Assembly (NCBI GenBank): GCA_023418995.1
Contig: JAEZYP010000070.1
Coordinates: 1 to 64,000, forward strand
DNA: 64,000 nucleotides
Source of the DNA: Bacillota bacterium
GTDB lineage: Bacteria > Bacillota > Clostridia > Oscillospirales > Acutalibacteraceae
Direction: 5' to 3'
A model generated the notes under the pieces. The model did not search any database, was not told the origin of the DNA, and was given only the letters and a program-made list of their open reading frames with translations. Numbering within the stretch: the first letter of the stretch is position 1; every line of letters starts with the position of its first letter. Below are positions 26,099 to 35,061 of this stretch, in pieces. A program made the translations under genes and the position numbers.

Positions 26099-27571
26099 AT
26101 GCTAAAAGACTATGAATTTTGGTTTGTGGTGGGTTCCCAATCGCTTTACGGTCCCGCAGTACTGGAAATCGTGGAGGAGCGCGCCCAAAGGATGGCAGAA
26201 AAGCTAAGCCAGGCGCAAGCCCTTCCCTGTAAAATTGTCTATAAGATAACCGTAAAAACAGAAGCAGAATGCACACAGGTTCTAAAAGACGCCAATCATG
26301 ACGACCGGTGCGCCGGAGTCATTACGTGGTGTCACACCTTTTCTCCTTCAAAGATGTGGATTCACGGGCTTCAGCTGCTGCAAAAGCCCTGGTGCCATCT
26401 GGCCACCCAATATAACCGTAACATCCCCAATGAGGAGATGGATATGGATTACATGAATCTGAACCAAGCTGCCCACGGCGACAGGGAGCACGGCTTTATC
26501 GGTGCCCGTATGCGCCTTGCCAGAAAGATAGTCGTTGGCTACTGGGAGGATTCGGAGGTTCAAAAGGACCTTGGAAGCTGGATGCGCAGCGCAATTGGCA
26601 CAATGCTTTCCAAAAGTTTAAGGCTGATTCGTTTCGGTGACAATATGCGCGATGTAGCGGTCACAGAAGGCGACAAGGTGGAGGCTGAAATCAAGCTGGG
26701 CTGGCAGGTTGATTACTGGCCAGTGGGTCATCTGGTTGAAACCATGAATTCGGTTCCCGAAGCAGACATTGACGAAAAGATGGCTGAATATCAAAAGCGC
26801 TATCTCCTTCCGGAAAGCGAATTGGATGCCGTGCGCTATCAGGCAAAGGAGGAAATAGCCATTCGCAAAATCATGGAACGGGAAGGCGCCAAGGGCTTCG
26901 TCACCAATTTTCAGGATCTTTATGGATTGCGGCAGCTTCCGGGATTGGCTTCCCAGAATATTATGGCGGATGGATTGGGCTTCGGCGCGGAAGGTGATTG
27001 GAAAATATCCGGCATGACCGCAATTGTAAAAGGAATCGCGGAGGGGCTGCCGGGAGGCTCCTCTTTTATGGAGGACTACAATTATGATCTAGAGCCAGGA
27101 AAAGAACTCACGCTGGGCGCACATATGCTGGAGGTATGCCCTTCCGTCGCAGCGGAAAAGCCCCGCATTGAAATTCACCCACTGGGTATCGGCGACCGGG
27201 AGCCTCCGGCCCGCCTGGTATTTGAAGGGAAAGCCGGAGAGGGCATCGTCATCTCTTTAATTGACTTAGGCGGCAGAATGCGGCTGATTGTTCAGGACGT
27301 GGAATGCGTAAAGCCCACAATGCAAATGCCAAATCTGCCGGTAGCAAGAGTTATGTGGAAACCCGCTCCCGACCTGTTGACCGGCTTGAAATGCTGGATT
27401 CTCTCCGGCGGCGCTCATCACAGTGTTCTGACCACACAGATCAGCGCCGCCGTCATGGAGGATTGGGCTGAAATGATGGAAATTGAATATATTCATATCG
27501 GAAGAGAAACCACAGTGGAAGGCTTAAAGCAGCAGCTGTTTTTGAACGACCTGGCATGGAAACTGAGGTAA
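26099..27571 (+). CDS. araA: L-arabinose isomerase
   Basis: This 490-residue enzyme converts L-arabinose to L-ribulose. It begins MLKDYEFWFVVGSQSLYG, the hallmark AraA N-terminus, and contains GVITWCHTFSPSKMWI, YNRNIPNEEMDMDYMNLNQAAHGDREHGFI and the metal-site region with FMEDYNYDLEPGKELTLGAHMLEVCPS. I placed the start at 26099 because GAGGG lies five bases upstream; an in-frame ATG at 26087 is part of that leader. Length agrees with the usual 490-500 residues. Confidence 0.97.
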   Translation: MLKDYEFWFVVGSQSLYGPAVLEIVEERAQRMAEKLSQAQALPCKIVYKITVKTEAECTQVLKDANHDDRCAGVITWCHTFSPSKMWIHGLQLLQKPWCHLATQYNRNIPNEEMDMDYMNLNQAAHGDREHGFIGARMRLARKIVVGYWEDSEVQKDLGSWMRSAIGTMLSKSLRLIRFGDNMRDVAVTEGDKVEAEIKLGWQVDYWPVGHLVETMNSVPEADIDEKMAEYQKRYLLPESELDAVRYQAKEEIAIRKIMEREGAKGFVTNFQDLYGLRQLPGLASQNIMADGLGFGAEGDWKISGMTAIVKGIAEGLPGGSSFMEDYNYDLEPGKELTLGAHMLEVCPSVAAEKPRIEIHPLGIGDREPPARLVFEGKAGEGIVISLIDLGGRMRLIVQDVECVKPTMQMPNLPVARVMWKPAPDLLTGLKCWILSGGAHHSVLTTQISAAVMEDWAEMMEIEYIHIGRETTVEGLKQQLFLNDLAWKLR

Positions 27572-27583
27572 GGGGGATTACGA

Positions 27584-28303
27584 ATGCTTGATGAGCTAAA
27601 AAAAGCTGTGTGCGACGCAAATTTGCAGCTTCCAAGGTTTAAAATGGTTACGTTTACTTGGGGCAATGTCTCCGGCATTGATCGGGAAACGAGTCTGGTT
27701 GTAATAAAACCCTCCGGCGTGTCATACGACGATATGCAGCCCGGAGACATGGTGGTTGTAGACCTCAACGGCAACCGGGTGGAGGGAAAATATAAGCCCT
27801 CCAGCGATACCCCCACCCACCTTGTGCTTTACAAAGCCTGGCCAAAGCTGGGCGGCATTGTACATACGCACTCCCGCTGGGCCACCAGCTTCGCACAGGC
27901 CGGGCGCGGAATTCCGGCGTTGGGAACTACACAGGGAGATTATTTTCACGGTGAAATCCCTTGTACCCGCAGGATGCGCCCGGATGAGATCGGCACCCCA
28001 TACGATAAGGTATCGGATAGCCCCTACGAACGGGAAACAGGCAATGTTATTTTGGAAACATTTACTCAGCTTGGCATCCTGCCCGAAGAAATGCCCGGTG
28101 TGCTGGTTCACAGTCACGGTCCCTTCGCATGGGGAGCAACTCCTCTTGATGCCGTACACAATTCTGTTGTAATGGAAGAGGTGGCATTTATGGATTTTCA
28201 CTCCTTGATGCTGGAGCCCAAGCTTGCTCCCATGCAGCAGGAGCTTATGGATAAGCATTATCTTCGCAAGCACGGCGTTAACGCCTACTACGGGCAGGGC
28301 TGA
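27584..28303 (+). CDS. araD: L-ribulose-5-phosphate 4-epimerase
   Basis: This 239-residue class II aldolase-fold enzyme epimerises L-ribulose 5-phosphate to D-xylulose 5-phosphate. It shows the AraD motifs TWGNVSGIDRETSLVVIKPSGV, zinc ligands in HTHSRWATSFAQAGRGIPALGTTQGDYFHGEIPCTR and HSHGPFAWG. It is longer than the region B aldolase and has the AraD-specific insertion. It completes an araBAD set and closes the operon before a strong terminator. Confidence 0.95.
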   Translation: MLDELKKAVCDANLQLPRFKMVTFTWGNVSGIDRETSLVVIKPSGVSYDDMQPGDMVVVDLNGNRVEGKYKPSSDTPTHLVLYKAWPKLGGIVHTHSRWATSFAQAGRGIPALGTTQGDYFHGEIPCTRRMRPDEIGTPYDKVSDSPYERETGNVILETFTQLGILPEEMPGVLVHSHGPFAWGATPLDAVHNSVVMEEVAFMDFHSLMLEPKLAPMQQELMDKHYLRKHGVNAYYGQG

Positions 28304-28493
28304 ATAAAATCAGAGAACCGGCAGCCGCTGTGCTGACGATTACAGCTTATCCCCATTTTTCTAGCCAGCAGAGACAAATCCGTCAAGCTGGAAATCCCCA
28401 ATTCTGAGCACCGACTTGCTCGCAGCCGACCTGACGGCAAAGCTCCATAAGCTCGTGAGTTGCGAGGAACTGCTCGGAGCTTTATGCACAAAA

Positions 28494-28538
28494 AGGCTCC
28501 CGCGGAGTTAGCAAAACGCCAACTCCGCGGGAGCCTTG
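28494..28538. terminator. Strong GC-rich bidirectional terminator hairpin
   Basis: Arms AAGGCTCCCGCGGAGTT and AACTCCGCGGGAGCCTT pair perfectly over 17 bp around an 11-base loop. It lies between converging araD and transaldolase genes. The A-run on the left side gives a U-tail to minus-strand transcripts. The 190 bases between araD and the hairpin hold no recognised feature. Confidence 0.8.
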
Positions 28539-28550
28539 ATGCGATTTTGA

Positions 28551-29615
28551 TTAAACCATATAGCTCCTTACAAGCTTTACCAGATCATCATATCCAGCCA
28601 GGAAGGTAGAAAGCGTATCGCGGAAACCGCCATACTTTTCAAAATCTTCCGGCTTCATTCCGTTTTCGTCAAACGATTTGTGGAATTCAACCAGCTGGTT
28701 GAGTTCCTCCATATACTCTGCTTTTACCGGTTCATCGATGCGGCTTTTGACTTCAACACCGCAGGAATTAAGTTTTTTATGCCACGCGTAATTGATTGTC
28801 ATGGCAAGATTTCCGCCGATCAACTGAGACCAGTGGTAATGGTTGCGGTTCGCCGCAGAGAGAAGTCTCGTTGTATAGCCGCGTTCCTGATAAATGCGGT
28901 AGGCTTCCTTAATTACGGCAACACCGGCCCACTCCAGACATTCCGGGTCAAGCACAAGGTTTTCGCGCTTAACGTGCTCCTTCATCCAATCGTCCGTTCT
29001 GCCGATCATAATCGTGCAGACAGGAGCCATATGCTCGGTAGGAAGGTTTTCTTTTCTTCTGCGTTCAAGGCCGCGCTCCACCGCTTCCGCTACGGCAACT
29101 GCCTGCGCGACGGTAAAGGAAATTGTTGCGTTAATGCTCACGCCGTGGTAGGTAGCTTCTTCCATTGCCTTGATTCCGGCTTCGGACGCCGGCATTTTTA
29201 CCTGCATATTTTTGCCCAGAGAATCCAGATAAAGCGCCTGCTCCAGCATTTTCTTCCAATTTCGGTAATACTTTGCGTTTACCTGAATCGAAAGCCTGCC
29301 CTTTTTGCCCTGATACTGTTCAAATACCGGCAAAAGCTTTTTCGAGCGCTCACGACCCGCTTCATAGATAAGCTCCCAGGCGATGTCGTCTTCTGTCGCA
29401 TCCGGGGTCTTTTCCAAATGCTCTTTTATCTTTTTTTCCCACAGGGGAAGTTCCTCTTTGATTACCGCGCCCACAATGATCGGATTGCTTGTTGCTCCTA
29501 CAATCCCACGTTCCAGACCGTAATCAAGTTCTTCTTCACCGCAGGAATCCATCCATACATCTGTATCGGGGAATTTTATGGCAGATTCGTGCAGCTTACC
29601 TTTATACTCACTCAT
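28551..29615 (-). CDS. Transaldolase-family protein
   Basis: This 354-residue member of the transaldolase family has GATSNP at 40-45 (equivalent to the TTNP motif) and K140 in GKNMQVKMPASEAG as the expected Schiff-base lysine. The family transfers a dihydroxyacetone unit between sugar phosphates or cleaves a ketose phosphate. It is longer than fructose-6-phosphate aldolase and does not match the bacterial TalB form closely. In region D it is the last gene, 14 bases after the isomerase-like gene. In sulfo-transaldolase pathways a related enzyme splits 6-deoxy-6-sulfofructose; whether this one does is unproven. Confidence 0.8.
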   Translation of the reverse strand: MSEYKGKLHESAIKFPDTDVWMDSCGEEELDYGLERGIVGATSNPIIVGAVIKEELPLWEKKIKEHLEKTPDATEDDIAWELIYEAGRERSKKLLPVFEQYQGKKGRLSIQVNAKYYRNWKKMLEQALYLDSLGKNMQVKMPASEAGIKAMEEATYHGVSINATISFTVAQAVAVAEAVERGLERRRKENLPTEHMAPVCTIMIGRTDDWMKEHVKRENLVLDPECLEWAGVAVIKEAYRIYQERGYTTRLLSAANRNHYHWSQLIGGNLAMTINYAWHKKLNSCGVEVKSRIDEPVKAEYMEELNQLVEFHKSFDENGMKPEDFEKYGGFRDTLSTFLAGYDDLVKLVRSYMV

Positions 29616-29629
29616 TGTTACGCCTCCGG

Positions 29630-30952
29630 TTACTCTATAATCTCAAAGTTCATCATTTTTGCAAATGCCTTCATAACATCCACATATTCGCCGTATATCA
29701 TGGCAATATGATGTGCCAAGCCCGTATACATTACTTTATCAAGAACCTCTGGAACAGTCTGCTCAAATTTGACCTTTGCATAGGTTCCGCAGAGCTGCTT
29801 CTGCATTGGAATCGCTTCTCCAGCGGAAATGAACATCCGCGTTTTACCTCTGGCGGTATCAATACGCATCATGCTTACCCTGCCGCTCTTCATGACAAAG
29901 CCCGCCGTAACGCCCTTGCCACCGGCAAAATAGGTATCAAGCGTCCTGTCGCATTTTCCATCCCACAAATTCAGCGGAGCCACACCGCAATGCCACATCA
30001 GGGCGAAATCCTCTTTCAGGTCAACCTGAGAAAGGTCGGCCAGGAACGGAGTTTCGGCGCCCATTGCCTTGCAGGCCAGCATAGAGAGCGTTCCCTCGAT
30101 ATCTCCCTCACAGCCCAGCAGGATCCCGCGGGATTGCAGGATGGACATGGTCGCGCACGGGGAAACCCCGAAGCTTGCCGCGTACTCAGGCCAGCAGCGG
30201 ACAGCCGCCGCGGTGAGGTGGTACTTTTCCATAAATTTCGTTGCGCTCACGCAAAGGCGGGCAACATTTTCGACCTGCTGGTTGGTAATGTCAGAACAGT
30301 TAAACAGCCCGAAAATTTCAGCCTGCTCCTTTTTAATCTCCTCTTCGCTCACCGGCTGGGAGAACATTTCTGAAATCTCATAGTGATCAATCAGAATCCC
30401 CGTTTTCCGGTAAAGATCCAAATCATCTGTTCCTACGTTAAAGAAGCCGTGCGCGCGGTAGCCGATAAGCCCGATCCTCGCGTTTTCAAAGGCTGCCTTT
30501 ACGCGGAGGGCCGACAGCCATGTTTGATCGATACTGCCGCCGATGATGCACGTATAATTGTCATTCCCTGCCTTATAAAGGTTGGATGCGTTGAGGTTCA
30601 GACCACAAACGGAATTCAGGCGAATTTTGCCGCCGTCGTACGGGAGCTCGTCAAAAGCCCAGAGAAGTATCGGCTTCTTTATGTATTTATTGAAGATCAG
30701 CGCCAGATGACCGAGGTGGAAGGTTCCGCTGATAATCACCAGACCATCCACGTTTTTCTCGAGCATGGTTCGGGATGCTGCTTCTGCGTCTTCTATTTCA
30801 ATAACCGCTTTTTCTACAAACACCCAATCGACATTCGGAATTTTCTTCAGGTCCTCCATGGTGCTGTTGTAGATTTCCTGCGCTGTTTTATAATCGTAGG
30901 TCGTCCGTGTCAGGCAAACCACACCGACCCTTACATTTTGTGACATCTTCAT
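29630..30952 (-). CDS. L-fucose/L-arabinose isomerase-family protein
   Basis: This 440-residue protein belongs to the fucose/arabinose isomerase fold. Candidate metal ligands are E282 in LGCEGDIEG, D306 or D311 in ADLSQVDLKED and H321 in MWHCG, spaced as in FucI C-terminal domains. Its length is well below the ~590 of true FucI, so it is a distinct subfamily, and aldose-ketose isomerisation of another sugar is the likely role. Start is either ATG 30952 or ATG 30946; the latter has better spacing to AGGAG. It sits between two transaldolase-family genes. Confidence 0.78.
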   Translation of the reverse strand: MKMSQNVRVGVVCLTRTTYDYKTAQEIYNSTMEDLKKIPNVDWVFVEKAVIEIEDAEAASRTMLEKNVDGLVIISGTFHLGHLALIFNKYIKKPILLWAFDELPYDGGKIRLNSVCGLNLNASNLYKAGNDNYTCIIGGSIDQTWLSALRVKAAFENARIGLIGYRAHGFFNVGTDDLDLYRKTGILIDHYEISEMFSQPVSEEEIKKEQAEIFGLFNCSDITNQQVENVARLCVSATKFMEKYHLTAAAVRCWPEYAASFGVSPCATMSILQSRGILLGCEGDIEGTLSMLACKAMGAETPFLADLSQVDLKEDFALMWHCGVAPLNLWDGKCDRTLDTYFAGGKGVTAGFVMKSGRVSMMRIDTARGKTRMFISAGEAIPMQKQLCGTYAKVKFEQTVPEVLDKVMYTGLAHHIAMIYGEYVDVMKAFAKMMNFEIIE

Positions 30953-30967
30953 CTACTCCTTTCGTCA

Positions 30968-31648
30968 TTATTCCTTCGCGGTGCTGTCCCAAGCGGCGCG
31001 GAAAACACCCACGCCGTAGTCTGTAAACGGGTGCTCAAAGCTCGCCTTGTAAACATCCAGCCCGCAGGTAACGATATCCGCGCCGATTTCAGCATAATCA
31101 CCGATTTGTTTGCCGTTGCGAACCGCCGCCACAATAATCTCTGTTTTATAATCAAACGTTCTGTAAATCTTTACAATTTTTGTGATATAATCGAGCGCGT
31201 CGTCGCCGCTGTTTTCCTTCCACCCAACAAACGGGGAGACAAATTTAGCGCCGAGCTTCGCAACCGGAATTGCCTGAGAAGGTGAAAAAACAAGGGTAAC
31301 GTTGGTGCGTATTCCCATTGCCTCCAGCTTTCTCGCTGCAATCAGCCCCTGCTCTGTGCAGGGGATTTTGATGACATAGTTAGGGGAGTAGGCGGAAATC
31401 TCCTTAGCTGCCTCGACGATCTCCTCCGCTTTTTCCAAATGAGGATTGATCTCAAACGACACCGGGAATTTATCCGCGCCCTCCAGGCCGTTCTTAGATA
31501 TCCATTCAGCTACATCCTTAACGATGCTCATAAAAGGCTTTCCGCTCAGCTTAATGTGTTTTGGATTGGTAGTAACCCCGTCGATCCCGTAATTCTCATA
31601 TGCATACTGAATTTCATCCAGCTTTGCACTGTCTAAAAAATATTTCAT
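30968..31648 (-). CDS. Fructose-6-phosphate aldolase/transaldolase-like protein
   Basis: This 226-residue protein is of the small transaldolase (FSA/TalC-like) type. VTTNPKHIKLSG near residue 25 and K94 in YVIKIPCTEQGL, the Schiff-base lysine, mark the active site. Such enzymes cleave fructose 6-phosphate or related ketoses to dihydroxyacetone and an aldose, or act as transaldolases. It begins 12 bases after the RpiB stop, with GGAGG before ATG. This is the second transaldolase-family protein in the operon and differs clearly in length and sequence from the one at 28551. Confidence 0.88.
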   Translation of the reverse strand: MKYFLDSAKLDEIQYAYENYGIDGVTTNPKHIKLSGKPFMSIVKDVAEWISKNGLEGADKFPVSFEINPHLEKAEEIVEAAKEISAYSPNYVIKIPCTEQGLIAARKLEAMGIRTNVTLVFSPSQAIPVAKLGAKFVSPFVGWKENSGDDALDYITKIVKIYRTFDYKTEIIVAAVRNGKQIGDYAEIGADIVTCGLDVYKASFEHPFTDYGVGVFRAAWDSTAKE

Positions 31649-31660
31649 TTTTACCTCCGC

Positions 31661-32137
31661 TTATTTGTAAATTTGCTCTTCCAGACTCTTGACCTGATCG
31701 CGTGCCCCATGTAAAAATTTCTGACGCCATTCCTCTAAATTCTGCGTAAACTCTGTGTTTAAAAAAACGTCGGCCATCGCACATCCGAGTACTTCTCCGA
31801 TGACCCAGCCGCCCATGGTTAAAATATTCGCGTCGTTGATTGCGCGGCATTTCTCTGCAGCATAGGTGCTTTCGCACGCGGCCGCGTAAACGCCCTTGAA
31901 TTTATTGGCTACAATTGCCATTCCCATTCCTGTTCCGCAGATAAGAATCGCACGCTCGTACTCGCCGCCCTGTACCTTTTGCGCGGCAATCGGGGCAACC
32001 TCGTAAAATGTCCTTCCGTTCTCCATGCTCTGCGTACCACAGTCCTCTACCTCATACCCCTGTTCGCAAAGATGCGCTTTGATTGCCTCCTTCAAAGGGA
32101 AGCCGGACTTGTCCGAACCGATTATGATCTTTTTCAT
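31661..32137 (-). CDS. RpiB/LacAB-family sugar-phosphate isomerase
   Basis: This 158-residue isomerase of the RpiB fold begins MKKIIIGSDKSGFPLKEAIKAHL and has the catalytic C67 in ILICGTGMGMAIVANKF. VYAAACESTYAAEKCRAINDANILTMGGWVIG completes the active site. It is expected to interconvert ribose 5-phosphate and ribulose 5-phosphate, or another aldose-ketose phosphate pair such as those handled by LacAB or erythrose and xylose variants. Start ATG 32137 follows AGGAGG. It belongs to the region D operon. Confidence 0.9.
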   Translation of the reverse strand: MKKIIIGSDKSGFPLKEAIKAHLCEQGYEVEDCGTQSMENGRTFYEVAPIAAQKVQGGEYERAILICGTGMGMAIVANKFKGVYAAACESTYAAEKCRAINDANILTMGGWVIGEVLGCAMADVFLNTEFTQNLEEWRQKFLHGARDQVKSLEEQIYK

Positions 32138-32149
32138 TGGTTTCTCCTC

Positions 32150-33244
32150 CTATCCTAAAACAAGAATATCTTCTGTGATAATTTTTTTGCCATCTATTTC
32201 AAATGTCAGGTACGGATAATTTCCCGTATGCGTTAAATCCTCAAAGCCGTCTTTTGTAACCAGAACAGTGTTCTCAGACTTTGTCCCCTGCACGGAAGGA
32301 TTCCACGCGTATACTTCATTTTCCCGTATCACGTGCGGATTGCCGCTTGTGCCCTTCAATTCCCTTGCAACATATCCGGTCAGGCCGCCCTGATGGTGTA
32401 ATTTCCATTCCTCCGGATATCCCTTTTCCGCGTAAGCCGCGAGCGCCGCGCCAAACGCGCTGCCCACCGTACGGCCAGCAACCGTATTCGCGGTGAAGAC
32501 CGCATCCACATAGGCAGAAACCTTTTGCCGTTCCATAATTTCCTGACCCGGATTTTTCAAAGCAACCAGCCTTGTAGCGGAAGCAATCAATCCGGCTCTG
32601 CGGGCGCATACGGCAACCAGTGCGTAATTTTTCAGCACCGCGCCTGCCGGTACGGGATGCCGGTAGGAAAAGGCTCTTTCATCGAACCCGATCAGCAACG
32701 TAATCGGCTCCAGATTATCCGCCCAGAATTTCTCCGCAAGTCTTCCTGCCAGTTCATACTCGGTGATGCCTGCCTTCAGTGTTCGGCAGACCTCCTCCAA
32801 ATCCTTGGCCGCCGTTTGGCAGATATCGCGATAACGTGCGATATCATAGGCGCTCATGCGCGTGCGGGTTAAAAGCCATTCCTCCCCGACGTCTCCGATA
32901 TCCATTCGGCTCAAACCACAGATTTCAGCCAGAATAACCGCCCTGCGGCCTGGCTCCTGCCACGGATATTCCATAACCGTGACCTCGGGGTTCTCTCCGA
33001 GCTGCTCCCGGTAAAGACGCTCCGCCTCAATGTTTTCCGCCACCAGATAGACCTGATCCTTTGTGACCACAATTGTCCCGCAGGCGGCGGTAGAGGCGGT
33101 TCCGATAAAGCCGCGTCCCGCAGTGAGCCAGCTAAAATCGCTCTGGCTGCTCACGGTCAGGGCAGAGACGCCCTGACCCCGAAGAATCTCTCTCAGAATC
33201 TCTATCTTGCCTTGAAAATCTGCCAGTTGTTCCTTGCTCAGCAT
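32150..33244 (-). CDS. M24 peptidase/creatinase-fold protein lacking metal ligands
   Basis: This 364-residue protein has the two-domain layout of creatinase and Xaa-Pro peptidases. The C-terminal pita-bread region can be followed: H196 (SYRHPVP), HHQGG (283-287), VYAWNPSV (311-318) and SENTVLV with E324. The two aspartates that normally bind metal fall in AVCARRAGLIASATR (211-225) and are absent, and the first glutamate is replaced near N315. A metallopeptidase role is therefore unlikely; a creatinase-like, metal-free hydrolase or a binding function is possible. It lies in a sugar operon between RpiB and transketolase genes, with four-base spacing to the latter. Confidence 0.75.
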   Translation of the reverse strand: MLSKEQLADFQGKIEILREILRGQGVSALTVSSQSDFSWLTAGRGFIGTASTAACGTIVVTKDQVYLVAENIEAERLYREQLGENPEVTVMEYPWQEPGRRAVILAEICGLSRMDIGDVGEEWLLTRTRMSAYDIARYRDICQTAAKDLEEVCRTLKAGITEYELAGRLAEKFWADNLEPITLLIGFDERAFSYRHPVPAGAVLKNYALVAVCARRAGLIASATRLVALKNPGQEIMERQKVSAYVDAVFTANTVAGRTVGSAFGAALAAYAEKGYPEEWKLHHQGGLTGYVARELKGTSGNPHVIRENEVYAWNPSVQGTKSENTVLVTKDGFEDLTHTGNYPYLTFEIDGKKIITEDILVLG

Positions 33245-33248
33245 CGTC

Positions 33249-34199
33249 TTACCCCCTGCTTTTCATTGCAACTGCTTTTTCAGCCGCTTCCGCAATATCC
33301 CGTGCCTCTAGCCCGTACTTCTCCATCAGGAAGTCCGTGAGTCCGACTTCACCAAAATGATCCTTCACGCCGACCTTCTGCACTGGCACCGGGTAGCTCT
33401 CGCTGAGGAAATCGGAAACCGCGCTCCCCAGCCCGTTGATGACGGAATGGTTTTCGGCTGTTACAACCGCTCCGGTCCTGCGGGCACTTTCGAGCAGCAG
33501 CGCCGTATCCAGAGGTTTTATCGTATGGATGTTGATTATCTCCGCGCGAATGCCTTTTTTCGCAAGGAGCTCTCCTGCCTCAAGCGCTTGAGCAACCATA
33601 ATGCCTCCGGCAACTATCGTTACATCACTGCCCTCTTGAAGAACAATTCCTTTTCCCAGCTCAAACGCACAGTTCTCATCAAATATTTTTACCGCATTCC
33701 TGCGAAGCAGCCGAATGTAGACCGGTCCGTCATGATTCATAATTTGAGGAAACGCCTTTTGAAGCTGGGCGCTGTCTGTGGGTTCAAACACGGTCATACC
33801 GGGAATATTTCGCATAATGGCAACGTCTTCCATACTCATATGGGTTCCGCCGTTCAGCTCCGCGGTAACACCCGGGTCACTTCCCATAATTTTGACATTC
33901 AGCTTTGCGTACGCAACCGATAAGGTTACCTGATCGCAGACGCGGCGGGTTGAGAAGGGGGTAAAGGTATGCGTAAACGGAATTTTTCCCATTGCCGCCA
34001 TACCGGAGGCCACGCCGATCATATTTGCTTCTGCGACACCCACGTCAAAAACCCTGTCAGGATATTTTTCGGCGAAGCGCTTTGTGCCTGCCGCGAGCAT
34101 TAAATCGGCTTCTACAAGAACCAAGCGTTCGTCCTTTTCTGCGTATTCCATCAGCAGATCAACATAGGTTTCACGAAGCCATCTGTTTTCCAGTTCCAT
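33249..34199 (-). CDS. Transketolase, C-terminal subunit (second copy)
   Basis: This 316-residue C-terminal half of a split transketolase has DVGVAEANMIGVASG with the TPP-activating glutamate and GGTHMSMEDVAIMRNIPGM. I used ATG 34199 because GGAGG lies nine bases upstream; the ATG at 34208 overlaps that site. The N-subunit stop lies one base before it, so the pair is coupled. It differs from the region A copy across its length, which suggests a separate substrate. Confidence 0.93.
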   Translation of the reverse strand: MELENRWLRETYVDLLMEYAEKDERLVLVEADLMLAAGTKRFAEKYPDRVFDVGVAEANMIGVASGMAAMGKIPFTHTFTPFSTRRVCDQVTLSVAYAKLNVKIMGSDPGVTAELNGGTHMSMEDVAIMRNIPGMTVFEPTDSAQLQKAFPQIMNHDGPVYIRLLRRNAVKIFDENCAFELGKGIVLQEGSDVTIVAGGIMVAQALEAGELLAKKGIRAEIINIHTIKPLDTALLLESARRTGAVVTAENHSVINGLGSAVSDFLSESYPVPVQKVGVKDHFGEVGLTDFLMEKYGLEARDIAEAAEKAVAMKSRG

Positions 34200-34200
34200 G

Positions 34201-35028
34201 TTAAGCATCCTCCTGATCCAGTAAGTCTACCGCTTTTTTCCACATTTCCGGCGTAATCTGCATATTGTGGGATTTGACCATGTTTTCGCAGAAATACGCA
34301 CCCTTGCCCTTGATGGTATTCAGCAGAATCATAGACGGTCTGCCGGCAATCTTCTTTGCGGTATCAATAGCATTCAGGATTTCCCGTATATCGTGCCCGT
34401 CCACCGACTGAACGTGCCAGCCGAACGCTTCCCATTTTTTATCCAGCGGATGCAGTCCGTTTACATTTTCGATTGTGTCGTCAATTTGCATCTTATTATA
34501 ATCAGTAAAGGCAATCAGATGATCCAGACGCTTGCTGGCAGCGAACATTGCCGCCTCCCAAATCTGGCCTTCCTGGCTCTCTCCGTCACCGATTATCGTG
34601 TAGATAAACAGGTCCTTCCGGTCTGCTTGTGCGGCGGCGGCCATTCCAACCGCAACAGAAAAGCCCTGACCCAACGAGCCGGTAGTCATATCGATTCCGT
34701 TCGTCAGGTTCCGGTCGCAATGGCTCGGGAGATGCGTATTCGGTCTGTTCAGCGTAGCCAGCTCACTCTGCTGCAAAAAACCCTTCAGCGCCAAAGCCGC
34801 ATAGACAGCCGGACCTCCGTGTCCCTTTGAGAGGACAAAGCGGTCCCGATTTTCCATTTTGGGATCGTTGACTTCGATATTCATGACGTCAAAGTAAAGG
34901 GCGGAAAGCACCTCGCAGAGCGAGAGACAACCCCCAATATGACCCACGCCGAGCTCTCCGATTTCCTGTATCGTCAGCTTCCGGATTTCATTTGCCTTTT
35001 CCTGAAGCATTTGAACTTTATTTTTCAT
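34201..35028 (-). CDS. Transketolase, N-terminal subunit (second copy)
   Basis: This 275-residue TPP-binding half carries GHIGGCLSL (29-37), SKGHGGPAVYAALAL and the cofactor motif GDGESQEGQIWEAA from residue 147 ending in TDYNK (175-179). The segment around 95-110 (RPNTHLPSHCDRNLTNGID) differs from the region A copy (NIDSYLSGHVEMNHVPGVD) and contributes to substrate binding in this family, so specificity probably differs. It is followed by its partner at 34199 and preceded by the iron alcohol dehydrogenase. Confidence 0.94.
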   Translation of the reverse strand: MKNKVQMLQEKANEIRKLTIQEIGELGVGHIGGCLSLCEVLSALYFDVMNIEVNDPKMENRDRFVLSKGHGGPAVYAALALKGFLQQSELATLNRPNTHLPSHCDRNLTNGIDMTTGSLGQGFSVAVGMAAAAQADRKDLFIYTIIGDGESQEGQIWEAAMFAASKRLDHLIAFTDYNKMQIDDTIENVNGLHPLDKKWEAFGWHVQSVDGHDIREILNAIDTAKKIAGRPSMILLNTIKGKGAYFCENMVKSHNMQITPEMWKKAVDLLDQEDA

Positions 35029-35061
35029 GATTATGACTCCTTTTTTTAACAGCCGCGGCTC

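Noticed and set aside
28680..29711. 343-residue plus-strand frame
   Set aside because: It is antisense to the transaldolase-family gene and extends past its end without a domain or ribosome binding site.
29630..30952. True L-fucose isomerase (FucI)
   Set aside because: The protein is about 150 residues shorter than FucI, and no fuculose kinase is found in the same operon.
32150..33244. Functional Xaa-Pro peptidase
   Set aside because: The metal-binding Asp pair and first Glu are absent, so a plain peptidase call would mislead.
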